64,000 nt of DNA from Catellatospora vulcania (GTDB lineage: Bacteria > Actinomycetota > Actinomycetes > Mycobacteriales > Micromonosporaceae), in contig NZ_WARX01000034.1 in NCBI RefSeq assembly GCF_009720385.1, positions 1 to 64,000 of the forward strand, given 5' to 3'. A program made the translations under genes and the position numbers. The notes under the pieces were generated by a model, which did no database searches, had not been told where the DNA came from, and was given only the letters and a program-made list of their open reading frames with translations. This document shows, piece after piece, positions 54,656 through 63,989 of the stretch; positions within the stretch are counted from its first letter, which is position 1, and each line of letters begins with the position of its first letter.

Positions 54656-57148
54656 TCAAACACCGCCCACAGCGCCGCCCTGCCGGCGGGAGCCGAGGGC
54701 GGGCAGCGTCGCCGCGGCCACGGCCAGCACGAGGCACACGCCGACGGTCGCGGCCAGCGTGCCCCAGGGGACCACCATGGGCACCGCGACGCCGAGTTGC
54801 GCGCTCAGCCCGCGGGCGAGCGCCGCCAGCGCGGCGACAGCGACGGCCAGCCCCAGCACCGCCCCGGTGGCGACCACGGCCGCGGTCTCGGCGGCCAGCA
54901 TCCCCAGCACCTGGCCGCGGGTCGCCCCCGACAGTCTCAGCACCCGCAGGTCCGCGGCCCGGCCGGAGGTGGACATGAGCATCGTGTTCACCACCGCCAG
55001 CAGCCCGAACCCGGCCGACACCCCGATCAGCAGGGCGGTGAACACCCATACCAGCCGGTCGTCGGCGTCCTGGCCGCTCGCCGCGTAGGCGGCGGCGCTC
55101 AGCGGGCGCGCGCCCAGGCCCGCGAGCGCGGCCCGCGGGACGGGTTGTCCGGAGTAGACGACGAGGGTCAGCGCCGACGGGTCCATGGCGCGCACCGCCG
55201 CCCGGTCGAGCAGCACGGAGGCCGGCAGCGGACCGCCGGCGAGCACGGCGACCACCCGCAGCGTGACCGGCTCGCCGTCCGGGCCGGAGACCGGGTGCAT
55301 GCTGCCCACGGCCCACCCCGCCTGCCTGGCGAATCCCTCGGCCACGGCCACCGCCAGCACCCTGCCCGCCGGCCCCGCGGGCACGACCCTGTCCGCCGGA
55401 CCCGGGGGCGGGGCCGAGCCGACGGGGGTCGCCAGGCTCGCGGCGGCGAGACCGTGCAGGGCGGACAGGCTGCCGTCGGCGACCGCCAGCAGGGCGTGCT
55501 CGGCGGGGGTGATGCCGGCGGCGGGTAGCGGCTCGGTTCCGTCGTACAGGGTGGTGGGCAGGGCGGACAGGCCGCCCGCGGCGGCGACCGCGGCGTCGGA
55601 CAGACCCGGTGTGCCGTCGGGGACGACCACGGCCGTGGCGTTCGCGGCGGTGACCCGGTTGAGGCCGTAGTAGGCGGTGGTGGTCTGCACCATGCCACCG
55701 ATCAGGACGGTGAACGCCACGCAGAGCAGCACCGGCGCGGCCGTGGACGCGGACCGTCGGGCCGCGGTGCCGACATGCTGGCGCACCAGCAGCACGATCG
55801 CGCCCCGGCCGCCCGTGAACGGCATGGTCAGCAGCCGCACCGCCGGTGGCAGCAGCAGCGGGGCCAGCAGGCTGCCCGCGGTGACCAGCGCCATCGCCGC
55901 GTACAGGGCGTAGGTGCCCAGGTCGGCCCCGGACGCCCGGGTCGCGGCGACACCCGCGGCGACGGCAGCGGCCAGCGCCACCCCTCCGGCGAGCAGCCGG
56001 ACGAGGGTCACCGGCCGGTCGTCGACGGCCGCCGCCCGCAGCGCCGCCAGCGGCCCCACCCGTGCCGCCCGGCGGGCCGCGGCCCAGGCCCCCACCAGCG
56101 CCACCAGCACCCCGGCAACCATCGCGGCAACCGGGACCACCGGCTGGTACAGCACGGTGAACGACGCCGGCTCGAACCCGGTGCGGATCAGCCAACCCGC
56201 CACCGGCCCGGCGGCCAGCAGGCCCACCGGGACTCCGACCGCGCCGCCGAGCAGGCCCAGCAGCAGCACCTCGCCGAGGACCCAGCGCCGCACCTGCCGC
56301 GGCACCGCCCCGAGCAGGCGCAGCAGGCCCAGCTCCCGCTCCCGCTGCCGCGTCGCGAACGCGAACGTCGACGCGACGATGAACACCGACACGAATACCC
56401 CGAGCGCGGACAGGGCGGACAGCACCTGCATGCCGATCCACCGGGTGCGGGCGTCCCCGACCGGCTCCAGCGCGCCGCGCGCGTCGCCGGCCAGCACCAC
56501 CCCGTCCGCCCCGACCGCGGCGACCGCCGCCGCGGCCACCGTGGCGGCGTCGGTGTCCGCGCCGGTCAGCAAGCCGATCACCTGAGCCGCGCCGCGAGCA
56601 TCCGCCACACGGTCGCCGACCCAGATCCCGGCCCCGTCGGCGGTCCCCGTCACCGTGAACGTCTCCGGCCCGCTCGCCGTCAGCAATTCCACCCGCGCTC
56701 CCGGCGGGCTGTCGAACGCCGCGCCGAGCACGACCTCACCGGCGGCGGCCGGGGCCCGGCCCGCCCTGAGCCGGTGGCCGCCGAGCGCGGCGGCGGACCA
56801 GTTGTAGGCGTCGTGCTCGCCCGCGACGGGCCGGCCGTCGCGCAGCAACTGGGCGTGGAAGCGGTGCACGGGCACGGCTGCCGACACCTCGGGCAGGGCC
56901 GCCAGGCGGGCGGTCAGCGTCGCCGCCTGCTCCTTCGGCCACGGCCGCGGTTCGGTAAACGCCTCCGGAGCAGCCGGCGGCACCGGACGGATCAGCACAG
57001 GGCTCGCCGCGTACCGGTCGGGGGTCACCGGGCGGGCCGAGACGAGCAGCAGGCCGCACACGGTGAGCACAGCGACCGCGACGGCGAGCGTCATCAGCGT
57101 GCCGAGCAGGCTGCGGTGGCGCTCCCGCAGCGAGGCGAGCGCGATCAT
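54656..57148 (-). CDS. FtsX-like (MacB-type) ABC permease
   Basis: This membrane protein has 830 residues in two repeats, each with FtsX-like transmembrane blocks and a large extracellular loop. A first helix (about 15-38) precedes an exposed domain of about 200 residues. The FtsX core follows (ERELGLLRLLGAVPRQVRRWVLGE), then a second exposed domain and a final FtsX core (RAADLRVLRLSGATRGQVLGMLAAE). Composition is very Ala/Val-rich. Its ATG overlaps the stop of the ATPase gene (ATGA). With it, this forms an efflux or lipoprotein-release type transporter of unknown substrate. The pair is divergent from a two-component system that may control it. Confidence 0.9.
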   Translation of the reverse strand: MIALASLRERHRSLLGTLMTLAVAVAVLTVCGLLLVSARPVTPDRYAASPVLIRPVPPAAPEAFTEPRPWPKEQAATLTARLAALPEVSAAVPVHRFHAQLLRDGRPVAGEHDAYNWSAAALGGHRLRAGRAPAAAGEVVLGAAFDSPPGARVELLTASGPETFTVTGTADGAGIWVGDRVADARGAAQVIGLLTGADTDAATVAAAAVAAVGADGVVLAGDARGALEPVGDARTRWIGMQVLSALSALGVFVSVFIVASTFAFATRQRERELGLLRLLGAVPRQVRRWVLGEVLLLGLLGGAVGVPVGLLAAGPVAGWLIRTGFEPASFTVLYQPVVPVAAMVAGVLVALVGAWAAARRAARVGPLAALRAAAVDDRPVTLVRLLAGGVALAAAVAAGVAATRASGADLGTYALYAAMALVTAGSLLAPLLLPPAVRLLTMPFTGGRGAIVLLVRQHVGTAARRSASTAAPVLLCVAFTVLIGGMVQTTTAYYGLNRVTAANATAVVVPDGTPGLSDAAVAAAGGLSALPTTLYDGTEPLPAAGITPAEHALLAVADGSLSALHGLAAASLATPVGSAPPPGPADRVVPAGPAGRVLAVAVAEGFARQAGWAVGSMHPVSGPDGEPVTLRVVAVLAGGPLPASVLLDRAAVRAMDPSALTLVVYSGQPVPRAALAGLGARPLSAAAYAASGQDADDRLVWVFTALLIGVSAGFGLLAVVNTMLMSTSGRAADLRVLRLSGATRGQVLGMLAAETAAVVATGAVLGLAVAVAALAALARGLSAQLGVAVPMVVPWGTLAATVGVCLVLAVAAATLPALGSRRQGGAVGGV

Positions 57149-57882
57149 GCGGCCACCGCCCCGCGGGCCAGCCGGGCGGCGATCCGCGCCGGGTCCGCGC
57201 CGGTGATCTCGTCGACTAGCTGCCCGTCGGCCAGCACCAGCACCCGGTCGGCGGCCGCGGCCGCCACCGGGTCGTGGGTCACCATCACCACGGTCTGCCC
57301 GTGCTCGTCGACCAGCCGGCGCAGCGCAGCCAGCACCACCGCCGACGACGTGCTGTCCAGCGCCCCGGTGGGCTCGTCGGCGAACAGCACCGCAGGCCGG
57401 GTGATCAGCGCACGGGCGATGGCGACGCGCTGCTGCTCGCCGCCGGACAGCTGCGCCGGGTAGTGCCCGGCCCGCTCGGCCAGGCCGACCTCGGCCAGCG
57501 CCTGCGTGACCGCCGCGGCCTGCGGCGCACGCCGGGCCAGCCGCAGCGGCAGCGCCGTGTTCTGCGCCGCGGTCAGCGCGCCCACCAGGTTGTACGCCTG
57601 GAACACGAACCCGATCCGGTCCCGGCGCAGCAGTGTGCGGGCGTGCTCGGACAGCCCGGCCAGGTCGACGCCGTCGATGGTGATCTGCCCGCTGTCGACG
57701 GTGTCGAGCCCGGCCGCGCACTGCAGCAGCGTCGACTTGCCCGAGCCGGACGCGCCCATCACCGCGGTGAACGTGCCGCCGGCGAACTCCGCGCTCACCC
57801 CGTCGAGGGCGGTGACCGCGTTCGCTGCGGTCCCGTACGTCTTGCGGACCGCGTGCAGGCGGACCGTCGCCGTTGATGTCAT
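57145..57882 (-). CDS. MacB/LolD-like ABC ATPase
   Basis: This ATPase has 245 residues: Walker A GASGSGKSTLLQ (about 40-50), Q-loop FVFQAYNLV, signature LSGGEQQRVAIARAL, Walker B AVLFADEPTGALDS and switch His in VMVTHDPVA. The FVFQxYNL and DEPTGALD forms are typical of the MacB/LolD subfamily that drives FtsX-type permeases. The start ATG at 57882 is near the minus-strand side of a 108-base divergent region, opposite the histidine kinase gene. Confidence 0.93.
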   Translation of the reverse strand: MTSTATVRLHAVRKTYGTAANAVTALDGVSAEFAGGTFTAVMGASGSGKSTLLQCAAGLDTVDSGQITIDGVDLAGLSEHARTLLRRDRIGFVFQAYNLVGALTAAQNTALPLRLARRAPQAAAVTQALAEVGLAERAGHYPAQLSGGEQQRVAIARALITRPAVLFADEPTGALDSTSSAVVLAALRRLVDEHGQTVVMVTHDPVAAAAADRVLVLADGQLVDEITGADPARIAARLARGAVAA

Positions 57883-57978
57883 GCGACCACCCCACCGGAA
57901 CGCGGGGCTCGGCACACGGGTGCGACGGCGAGGATCCGGACTAGTCCCAGCACTACTGTGCCGCCCATCGGCGCAGGC

Positions 57979-57984
57979 TAGGGT
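57979..57984 (+). promoter_or_regulatory. -10 box of a probable leaderless promoter
   Basis: TAGGGT is 6 bases before the GTG at 57991, with no ribosome-binding site, so transcription should begin at the start codon of the kinase gene. Confidence 0.5.
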
Positions 57985-57990
57985 CGTGCC

Positions 57991-59202
57991 GTGACCACCC
58001 GCACCGCCCTGTCCGCCGCCGCGACACCGCCCTGGCGGCTGGTGCGTACGGGGTGGCCGTGGCGGTCGCTGGCGTACCTGGCCGCAGGTCTGGTTCCGGC
58101 GGCGCTGCCGATGGCTTTGCTGATCGGGATCGAGCTGCTGCGCCCGGGGCGCACCGCGCTCATCGGGCTGCTGGTCGCCGCACTGCTGGTCGTGGTGGCC
58201 GCCGGTCCGCTGATCGCCGGGTTCGACCGGCGGCGGCTGCGCCTGGTCGACGACCGCCCGCTGCCGGCGCGCCCGCCGCTGCGGCTCGCCGAGCCCAGCA
58301 CCTGGCGCGAGATCGGGTACGCCGTGCTCAGCGCCTGCGTGGCCTGGTGGCTTGACCTGGCCGTCGTGCTGTTGTCGCTGCTCCCGCCGCTGATGCTCAT
58401 CTCGGCCCCGCTGCAGCCCTCCGGCCCGGGTGCCGAGCTGCCCGCCGACCCCTGGTTCGCCGCGCTGCTGTGCGCCGCCGGACTGATCATGCTGCCGCTG
58501 GCCGCGTACCCCATCACCGCCTGGGCCGGGGCGCGGGGCGCGATCGCCCGTGCCGTGCTGGCCCCGTCCGACACCGACCTGGTCGAGGTCATGCGCTCCC
58601 GGCAGCGGCTGGCCGCGGGCTTCGACTCCGAACGCCGCCGCATCGAACGCGACCTGCACGACGGAGCGCAGCAACGGCTCGTCGCGCTGAGCGTCACACT
58701 CGGCCTGGCCCGGCTGCAGGTCACCGACGACCACACGGTCGCGCCGCTGCTCGACGACGCGAAGCAGCAGACCGCCGCGGCGCTGGCCGAGCTGCGCGAG
58801 CTGATCCGCGGCGTACACCCGCAGGTGCTCAGCGACCGCGGGCTGGCCGCCGCGATCCGCGACATCGCCGGCCGCTCCCCCGTGCCCGTCGAACTCGACC
58901 TGCGCCTGGACGGGCGGCTGCCCGCCCCGGTCGAGGCCACCGCGTACTTCGCGGTCAACGAGGCGCTGGCCAACCTGGCCCGGCACAGCAGCGCGGCCGG
59001 CGGCCGGGTCAGCGCATGGACGCAGGACCGGCGGCTCATGCTGGAGGTTCACGACGACGGCGCGGGCGGCGCCGACCCGGCCCGCGGCACCGGGCTGACC
59101 GGCCTGGCCGACCGGGCCGCGGCGGTCGGCGGACGGCTGCTGCTGGCCAGCCCGCCCGGCGGGCCGACGCTGCTGCGGGTGGAGCTGCCGTGCGAACGCT
59201 GA
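57991..59202 (+). CDS. NarL-type sensor histidine kinase
   Basis: This membrane kinase has 403 residues. Four hydrophobic segments (about 28-48, 56-76, 110-140 and 158-178) make the sensor part. The HisKA_3 region has phospho-accepting His223 in RRRIERDLHDGAQQRLVAL. The HATPase_c domain includes FAVNEALANLARHS, HDDGAGG and GTGLTGLADRAAAVGG. It passes phosphate to the response regulator encoded next, whose GTG lies 13 bases inside this gene. Divergent orientation from the MacB-like efflux pair suggests that pair is the target, possibly in response to envelope stress or an antimicrobial. Confidence 0.93.
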   Translation: MTTRTALSAAATPPWRLVRTGWPWRSLAYLAAGLVPAALPMALLIGIELLRPGRTALIGLLVAALLVVVAAGPLIAGFDRRRLRLVDDRPLPARPPLRLAEPSTWREIGYAVLSACVAWWLDLAVVLLSLLPPLMLISAPLQPSGPGAELPADPWFAALLCAAGLIMLPLAAYPITAWAGARGAIARAVLAPSDTDLVEVMRSRQRLAAGFDSERRRIERDLHDGAQQRLVALSVTLGLARLQVTDDHTVAPLLDDAKQQTAAALAELRELIRGVHPQVLSDRGLAAAIRDIAGRSPVPVELDLRLDGRLPAPVEATAYFAVNEALANLARHSSAAGGRVSAWTQDRRLMLEVHDDGAGGADPARGTGLTGLADRAAAVGGRLLLASPPGGPTLLRVELPCER

Positions 59203-59840
59203 GGGTGGTGCTGGCCGAGGACTCGGTGCTGCTGCGCGAGGGCCTGACCAGCCTGCTGCGCCACTTCGGACACGAGGTCGCCGCCGCGGTCGCCGACGCT
59301 GACGCGCTGCGCGAGCAGGTGCCGCTGCTGCGGCCCGACATCGTCGTCACCGACGTGCGGATGCCGCCCGGCTACAGCGACGAGGGGCTGCGGGCCGCGC
59401 TGGCGTTGCGCACCGAGCTGCCGGACCTGCCGATCCTGGTGCTCAGCCAGTACGTCGAGCAGACCTACGCCGCGGAGCTGATCGACGCGGGGCGGTCGGC
59501 AGGCACGGGATACCTGCTCAAGGACCGGATCGGCGAGGTGAGCGAGTTCGTCGACGGCCTGGTCCGGGTCGCCGACGGGCACACGGTGCTCGACCCCGAG
59601 GTGGTCCGCCAGCTGCTGGACCGCCGCCGCGACCCGCTGCACCGGCTCACCCCGCGCGAGCGCGAGGTGCTCGGCCTGGTCGCCGAGGGGCGTTCCAATG
59701 CCGCGATCGCCCGCCGCCTGGTCGTCACCGAGGCCGCGGTGGCCAAACACATCGCGGGCATCCTCGCCAAGCTCGACCTGCCGCCCGACGCCGACGACCA
59801 CCGCCGGGTGCTGGCGGTGCTGGCCTACCTGCGTGGGTGA
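59190..59840 (+). CDS. NarL/LuxR-family response regulator
   Basis: This regulator has 216 residues. The receiver domain has the acidic pair in LAEDS, phospho-acceptor Asp55 in VVTDVRMPP and Lys in LLKDR. The C-terminal LuxR helix-turn-helix is LTPREREVLGLVAEGRSNAAIARRLVVTEAAVAKHIAGILAKL. The GTG start overlaps the kinase gene by 13 bases, giving coupled expression. It probably controls the neighbouring ABC efflux genes. Confidence 0.94.
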   Translation: MRTLRVVLAEDSVLLREGLTSLLRHFGHEVAAAVADADALREQVPLLRPDIVVTDVRMPPGYSDEGLRAALALRTELPDLPILVLSQYVEQTYAAELIDAGRSAGTGYLLKDRIGEVSEFVDGLVRVADGHTVLDPEVVRQLLDRRRDPLHRLTPREREVLGLVAEGRSNAAIARRLVVTEAAVAKHIAGILAKLDLPPDADDHRRVLAVLAYLRG

Positions 59841-59871
59841 GACTCAGCTCCGGGCCGCGAGGCCGCCGGCG

Positions 59872-60582
59872 TCACGGCCGCAGGGTGGCCCGTGCGATCG
59901 CGCCCGGCTCGGATCCCGCCTCAGCTACGGCGACGCCGTCGCGAGCCCAGATCGCCGAGCCGCCGGCGGCCCGGTCGAAGCCGCCGCCGGTGGAGCCCGC
60001 GAAACTCGCCGCGGCGACCCAGACACCCCGGTCGGCGGCGACGCGCCGGGCCCGGTCGGGTGTGTGCGGGGCGTGCGCGTGGTCGAGCACCGAGGCGACG
60101 TACACGTCCATGCCCAGTTCCGCCGTCGCGGCGTCATGCTCGGGGAACGCGGTGTCGCGGCAGATCGCCAGGCCCAGCCGCCAGCCGTCGACCTCGACCA
60201 CGGCCGGGCTGTCACCGCAGCTGAACCGGTCCTCGGATTCGTGAACGTGGACCTTGCGGTACGCGACCCGCGCCCCGCCGCCCTCCACCGCCAGCGTCGC
60301 GATGTAGGCGTGGCCTGCCGTGTCCCACACGGGCGCGCCGGCCAGGGCCAGCGTGCCGGTCTCGGCGCAGGCCTGCACGAGCGGGCCGAGCCGCGGGTCG
60401 TCGGCGGTGATCGCGGGCGCGTCGAGCTGGTAGCCGGTGAGGGAGAGCTCGGGGAACACCACCACCCGGGCGTCGGCGGCGCGCACCGCGGCCGCGTGCT
60501 CCACGGCGTTGGCCGCCACGTCGTACGCCACGATCAGCGGCTGCGCCACCGCGATCACCAGCGGCCTGCGTTCCACCGGCAC
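59872..60582 (-). CDS. Nitrilase-superfamily carbon-nitrogen hydrolase
   Basis: This cytoplasmic amidase has 236 residues and the nitrilase fold. The catalytic residues are in order: Glu45 in VVFPELSLTGY, Lys110 in YRKVHVHESE and Cys141 in LAICRDTAFPEHD. It is slightly shorter than the usual 260-300. Substrates in the family range from amides and nitriles to carbamoyl compounds and cannot be predicted. The GTG at 60582 is followed closely by conserved sequence (IAVAQP). It converges with the response regulator gene. Confidence 0.88.
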   Translation of the reverse strand: MPVERRPLVIAVAQPLIVAYDVAANAVEHAAAVRAADARVVVFPELSLTGYQLDAPAITADDPRLGPLVQACAETGTLALAGAPVWDTAGHAYIATLAVEGGGARVAYRKVHVHESEDRFSCGDSPAVVEVDGWRLGLAICRDTAFPEHDAATAELGMDVYVASVLDHAHAPHTPDRARRVAADRGVWVAAASFAGSTGGGFDRAAGGSAIWARDGVAVAEAGSEPGAIARATLRP

Positions 60583-60863
60583 TCCCCGCTATCGAATAGC
60601 CGTCAACGTGCATCCGGCAGTCATTCACCTCACGCCACCGGGTCCGGGCACAGCGTAGTCCGATCAGGTTACGCCGAACGGAGCGATCGACCGCCATCAC
60701 CTAACGCGATCGCGCTCACACATGGAGTCACTTAGTCGGCCCGTACCGGATAGTCAAGCGTTGTTGGCTTCGATATTCATCGCTTTGACTCTAGGCACAC
60801 CCAGCAGCCGTACGCCGCCGGCACACCGCCGGACGCCGCAGGCTGCCCGAAAGGATGTGCCAG

Positions 60864-62765
60864 ATGTTGCACCTGCACAGGCGGAAGGCTACCCACCGGT
60901 GGGGCTTGAGTGTCCTCACGGTGGCCGCCCTGGCGGCGTCGGGCCTGCTCTCCCAGCCGGCTCCCCCGGCGCACGCCGCCGATCCCGGCGTCGAACCGTC
61001 CGCCGTCACCCGCACCCTGCCGCCCGGCGGCTCCGCCACGATCGCCAAGGTCGTGCACACCCCGGCGGTGCCGCCGAACCCCGACATCGTGTTCCTCGCC
61101 GACACCACCGGCAGCATGGGCGGGGCCATCGCCAACGTGAAGACCAACGCCGCCGACATCATGACCGCCGTCAGCGGTGCGCAGCCCAGCGCGCAGTTCG
61201 CGGCGGCCAACTACAAGGACGTCAACGACACTCCGCCGTTCGCCGTCAACCAGGGGCTCACCGCGAACCAGGCCCTCGTGCAGACCGGCATCAACGCGTG
61301 GAGCGCGGGCGGCGGCGGCGACATCGCCGAGGACGGCCTCAACGCCCTCTACCAGCTCGCCACGGGCGCGGTCACGTTCCGTCCCGACGGCACCCGCATC
61401 GTCGTCATCTTCGGCGACGCCGTCTCCCACGAGCCGAGCATCGGCCACACCCGCGCCCAGGTCATCGCCGCGCTCCAGGCGGCCGACGTACGCGTGGTCG
61501 CGGTCAACGTCGGCGCGGGCGGCCTGAACCAGGGCGGTCAGATCCAGGCCGTCACCGACGCCACCGGCGGCGTGTTCCTGGACAACGTGCCCGCCAACCA
61601 GGTCGCCGACGCGATCCTGGCGGGCATCCAGGCCATCGAGGTGACGGTCACCCACAGCGTGGACTGCGACGACGCCCTGTCGGTGTCGCTGTCGCCCGCG
61701 TCGCGGACCGTGACCAGCGGCGACGACGCGGCGTTCAGCGAGACCGTCGAGGTGGACGGTGAGGCCGCGGGCGGGACCTTCCAGTGCGAGGTCGACTTCC
61801 TCGTCGACGGGACCAGCCGCGGCTACGTGCAGACCCTGACCGTGCACGTGCCCGGCCTGAGCGTGTACGACGTGCAGGTGAACGAGGGAGCCGGCACCGT
61901 CGACTTCACCGTCACCCTGTCCAGCCCGGCTCCGTTCCCGGTGAGCGTGAGCTACGCGACCACCACCGGCAGCGCCGGAGCGGGCGACTTCACCGCCAAG
62001 TCCGGCCTGCTCACGTTCTCCCCGAACGAGACGCTCAAGACGGTCACCGTGCCGATCACCGACGACACCGCCGACGAGCTCAACGAGACCTTCAAGCTGG
62101 GCCTCAGCTCGCCGAGCGGCGCGGCGCTGACCGACCCGTCGGGCGAGGCGACCATCGTGGACAACGACCGCGACGGCGTCTTCACCTGCTCGGCCACCGC
62201 CCTGAACCTGGCCGGCCAGGTCTCGGCGCAGGCCAACCCGGCCAACTCGCCTTGCGTGGACGCCACCTCGACCGGCCCCGACAACACGCTCAACGCCGGC
62301 CTGGTCACCGTGAAGACGACAGGCTTGTCCGCGGGCACCAACCTGACCCCCGACAACCTGAGCACCGCGCCAGCGGCGGGTGACAAGGCCGTCTCCACGT
62401 CGGCCGCGGGCTCCACGAAGATCACCGTCGCGGGCCTGGTCACCATCGAGGTCGGCTACATCAACTCGACCGCCTCGGCGACCTGCGTGGCCGGACCCGG
62501 CGGGCTCGCCCCGCAGTTCACGGGCTCGTCCACCATCACCAACCTGAAGGTCAACGGCGCGACGGTGACGGTGGGCAGCGGCCCGCTCACCATCCCGCTG
62601 GTGGTCGGCAGCCTGAAGCTCAACAGCACCACCACCACCGCCACCGGCGTCACCCAGCAGGCCCTGCTCCTGGACACCCTGCTGACCGACGTCGTCATCG
62701 GCGAGTCCAAGGCCGGCATCACCGGCTCCTCCACCCACCCGACCGGCACTCCCTGCCGCGCCTGA
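60864..62765 (+). CDS. Secreted VWA-domain protein with Calx-beta domain
   Basis: This exported protein has 633 residues. The signal peptide runs to about residue 39 (PAHAAD). A von Willebrand factor A domain (about 72-250) has a metal-binding site with DTTGSMGG (a DxTxS form of MIDAS), a Gly-rich loop (GGGGDIAEDGLNALYQL) and FGDAVSHEPS. A Calx-beta domain follows (about 330-435; VNEGAGTVDFTVTLSSP, FTAKSGLLTFSPNETLKTVTVPITDD). The last 200 residues form a beta-rich, Thr-rich domain with four cysteines. It has no sortase motif or membrane anchor at the end, so it is probably released or loosely held. AAGGA 8 bases upstream supports ATG 60864; ATG 60855 is also in frame. Confidence 0.85.
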   Translation: MLHLHRRKATHRWGLSVLTVAALAASGLLSQPAPPAHAADPGVEPSAVTRTLPPGGSATIAKVVHTPAVPPNPDIVFLADTTGSMGGAIANVKTNAADIMTAVSGAQPSAQFAAANYKDVNDTPPFAVNQGLTANQALVQTGINAWSAGGGGDIAEDGLNALYQLATGAVTFRPDGTRIVVIFGDAVSHEPSIGHTRAQVIAALQAADVRVVAVNVGAGGLNQGGQIQAVTDATGGVFLDNVPANQVADAILAGIQAIEVTVTHSVDCDDALSVSLSPASRTVTSGDDAAFSETVEVDGEAAGGTFQCEVDFLVDGTSRGYVQTLTVHVPGLSVYDVQVNEGAGTVDFTVTLSSPAPFPVSVSYATTTGSAGAGDFTAKSGLLTFSPNETLKTVTVPITDDTADELNETFKLGLSSPSGAALTDPSGEATIVDNDRDGVFTCSATALNLAGQVSAQANPANSPCVDATSTGPDNTLNAGLVTVKTTGLSAGTNLTPDNLSTAPAAGDKAVSTSAAGSTKITVAGLVTIEVGYINSTASATCVAGPGGLAPQFTGSSTITNLKVNGATVTVGSGPLTIPLVVGSLKLNSTTTTATGVTQQALLLDTLLTDVVIGESKAGITGSSTHPTGTPCRA

Positions 62766-62768
62766 CGA

Positions 62769-62816
62769 AGGAAGGGCACCTTCACATCGCTATACGTTGT
62801 AGAAGGTGCCCTTCCT
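62769..62816. repeat. Palindromic element AGGAAGGGCACCTTC, terminator-like
   Basis: Exact 15-base arms (62769-62783 and 62802-62816) flank an 18-base AT-richer loop, immediately after the stop at 62765. I recall close variants with the same arms dispersed in Micromonosporaceae genomes. Here it can double as the terminator of the VWA gene. Confidence 0.75.
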
Positions 62817-62922
62817 AACGGCTCACCACCCGCGACCAGCCGGGACGCTCCGACGCCACCACCGCCGGGGCGTCCTGGCCGTGGCACGGAACCCAGCGGG
62901 TCCGCCGGAGGTCGAAGGTAAC

Positions 62923-63723
62923 GTGAAGACCGTGCGCGTAAGCCCGCTGCTGACCGTTCTGCTGCTCGCCGCGTGCGCGCAGCCCCTCGACGCCGGCGCG
63001 GACGGCCCGCCCGACGACGGTGCCGTCCTGGCCGGGCGGACCTTCCTGTCCACCGCCGTCGCCCGCGACGGCAAACCCTACGACCTGGTCAAGGGCACCC
63101 GCATCCGGCTGGCGCTGGACCAGAACGGCCACCTCGGGGCCACCGCCGGATGCAACAGCATGGGCGGCGAGGCAGACCTGTCCGGCGGGCAGCTGCGGCT
63201 GTCCGGCGACATGAGCATGACCGACATGGGCTGCGACCCGAAACTGCACGAGCAGGACCAGCTGGTATCCGGCTTCCTGCAGGCCGGGCCGCGCTGGGAG
63301 CTGGCCGGGGACGTGCTCACCCTGCGCACCGACACCATGGAGGTCACCTTGCAGGACCAGGAGTCCGCCGACCCGGACCGCCCGCTGACCGCCACCCGCT
63401 GGCAGGTCGACACCGTGCTCGACGGGCAGAGCGCGAGCTCGGTCCCCACTGGCGCGACCGCGTTCCTGGAGTTCGCCGACGGCAAGGTACAGGGCCACAC
63501 CGGCTGCAACAACCTCGGCGGCACCGCCGTGCTCGCCGAGAAGACGATCGCGTTCGCCGAGATCTCCACTACGAGGATGGCCTGCGCCGATGACGTCAAC
63601 CGGCTGGAGCGGGCCGTGCTGGCCACCCTGAAGGGCGACGTGACCTGGCAGGTCACCGCCGACCGGCTGACCCTCACCGGCCCCGACGGCCACGGGCTGC
63701 AGCTGCGCGCCGCTCAGAAGTGA
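62923..63723 (+). CDS. Lipoprotein with two META (HslJ-like) domains
   Basis: This exported lipoprotein has 266 residues. The lipobox LAAC lies near residue 18. Two META domains follow (about 36-145 and 155-262), each with the typical cysteine core: TAGCNSMGG with MTDMGCD in the first, and TGCNNLGG with STTRMACA in the second. META domains occur in HslJ-like envelope proteins tied to stress or antibiotic tolerance. The role here is unknown. The GTG at 62923 follows GGAGGTCGAAGG; a second GTG at 62932 is possible. A near-perfect hairpin lies 54 bases downstream. Confidence 0.85.
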   Translation: MKTVRVSPLLTVLLLAACAQPLDAGADGPPDDGAVLAGRTFLSTAVARDGKPYDLVKGTRIRLALDQNGHLGATAGCNSMGGEADLSGGQLRLSGDMSMTDMGCDPKLHEQDQLVSGFLQAGPRWELAGDVLTLRTDTMEVTLQDQESADPDRPLTATRWQVDTVLDGQSASSVPTGATAFLEFADGKVQGHTGCNNLGGTAVLAEKTIAFAEISTTRMACADDVNRLERAVLATLKGDVTWQVTADRLTLTGPDGHGLQLRAAQK

Positions 63724-63776
63724 GGCGCGGCACCGCCTCGCGCTGACGATGACGGCCGGGGCATACGCCGATGCGG

Positions 63777-63816
63777 CCACAACTTGTGGGTTGTACCGAC
63801 AACCCACAAGTTGTGG
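63777..63816. terminator. 18-bp perfect hairpin downstream of the META lipoprotein
   Basis: CCACAACTTGTGGGTTGT (63777-63794) and its exact complement (63799-63816) are separated by only 4 bases. The arms are themselves partly palindromic (CCACAACTTGTGG). It may be a terminator or a member of a dispersed repeat family. Confidence 0.65.
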
Positions 63817-63989
63817 GCGTCGGCAGCGGTCGCCCGCCCCGCGCGGCACGAACCGTCGGATCGCCGACTTTCCGCAGGTCAGAAACCTGTCGCTGTAATC
63901 ATCGCCACCGCGGGTGTGTGGAGAAGTCCACAAACGAACACCGCTCGCGTTCGTACGTTGAAGGCTCCCTACCAGTACAGGAGACTTCG

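Noticed and set aside
53358-56441. Phosphatase frame extended into the FtsX region
   Set aside because: The extension is out of frame with the real permease and reads as Arg/Gly-rich noise. GAGGTG and ATG at 54563 mark the true start.
60752-60790. AGTCAAGCG and CGCTTTGACT as an operator before the VWA gene
   Set aside because: The arms differ by one inserted base and the loop is 20 bases. It is suggestive but too weak to annotate.
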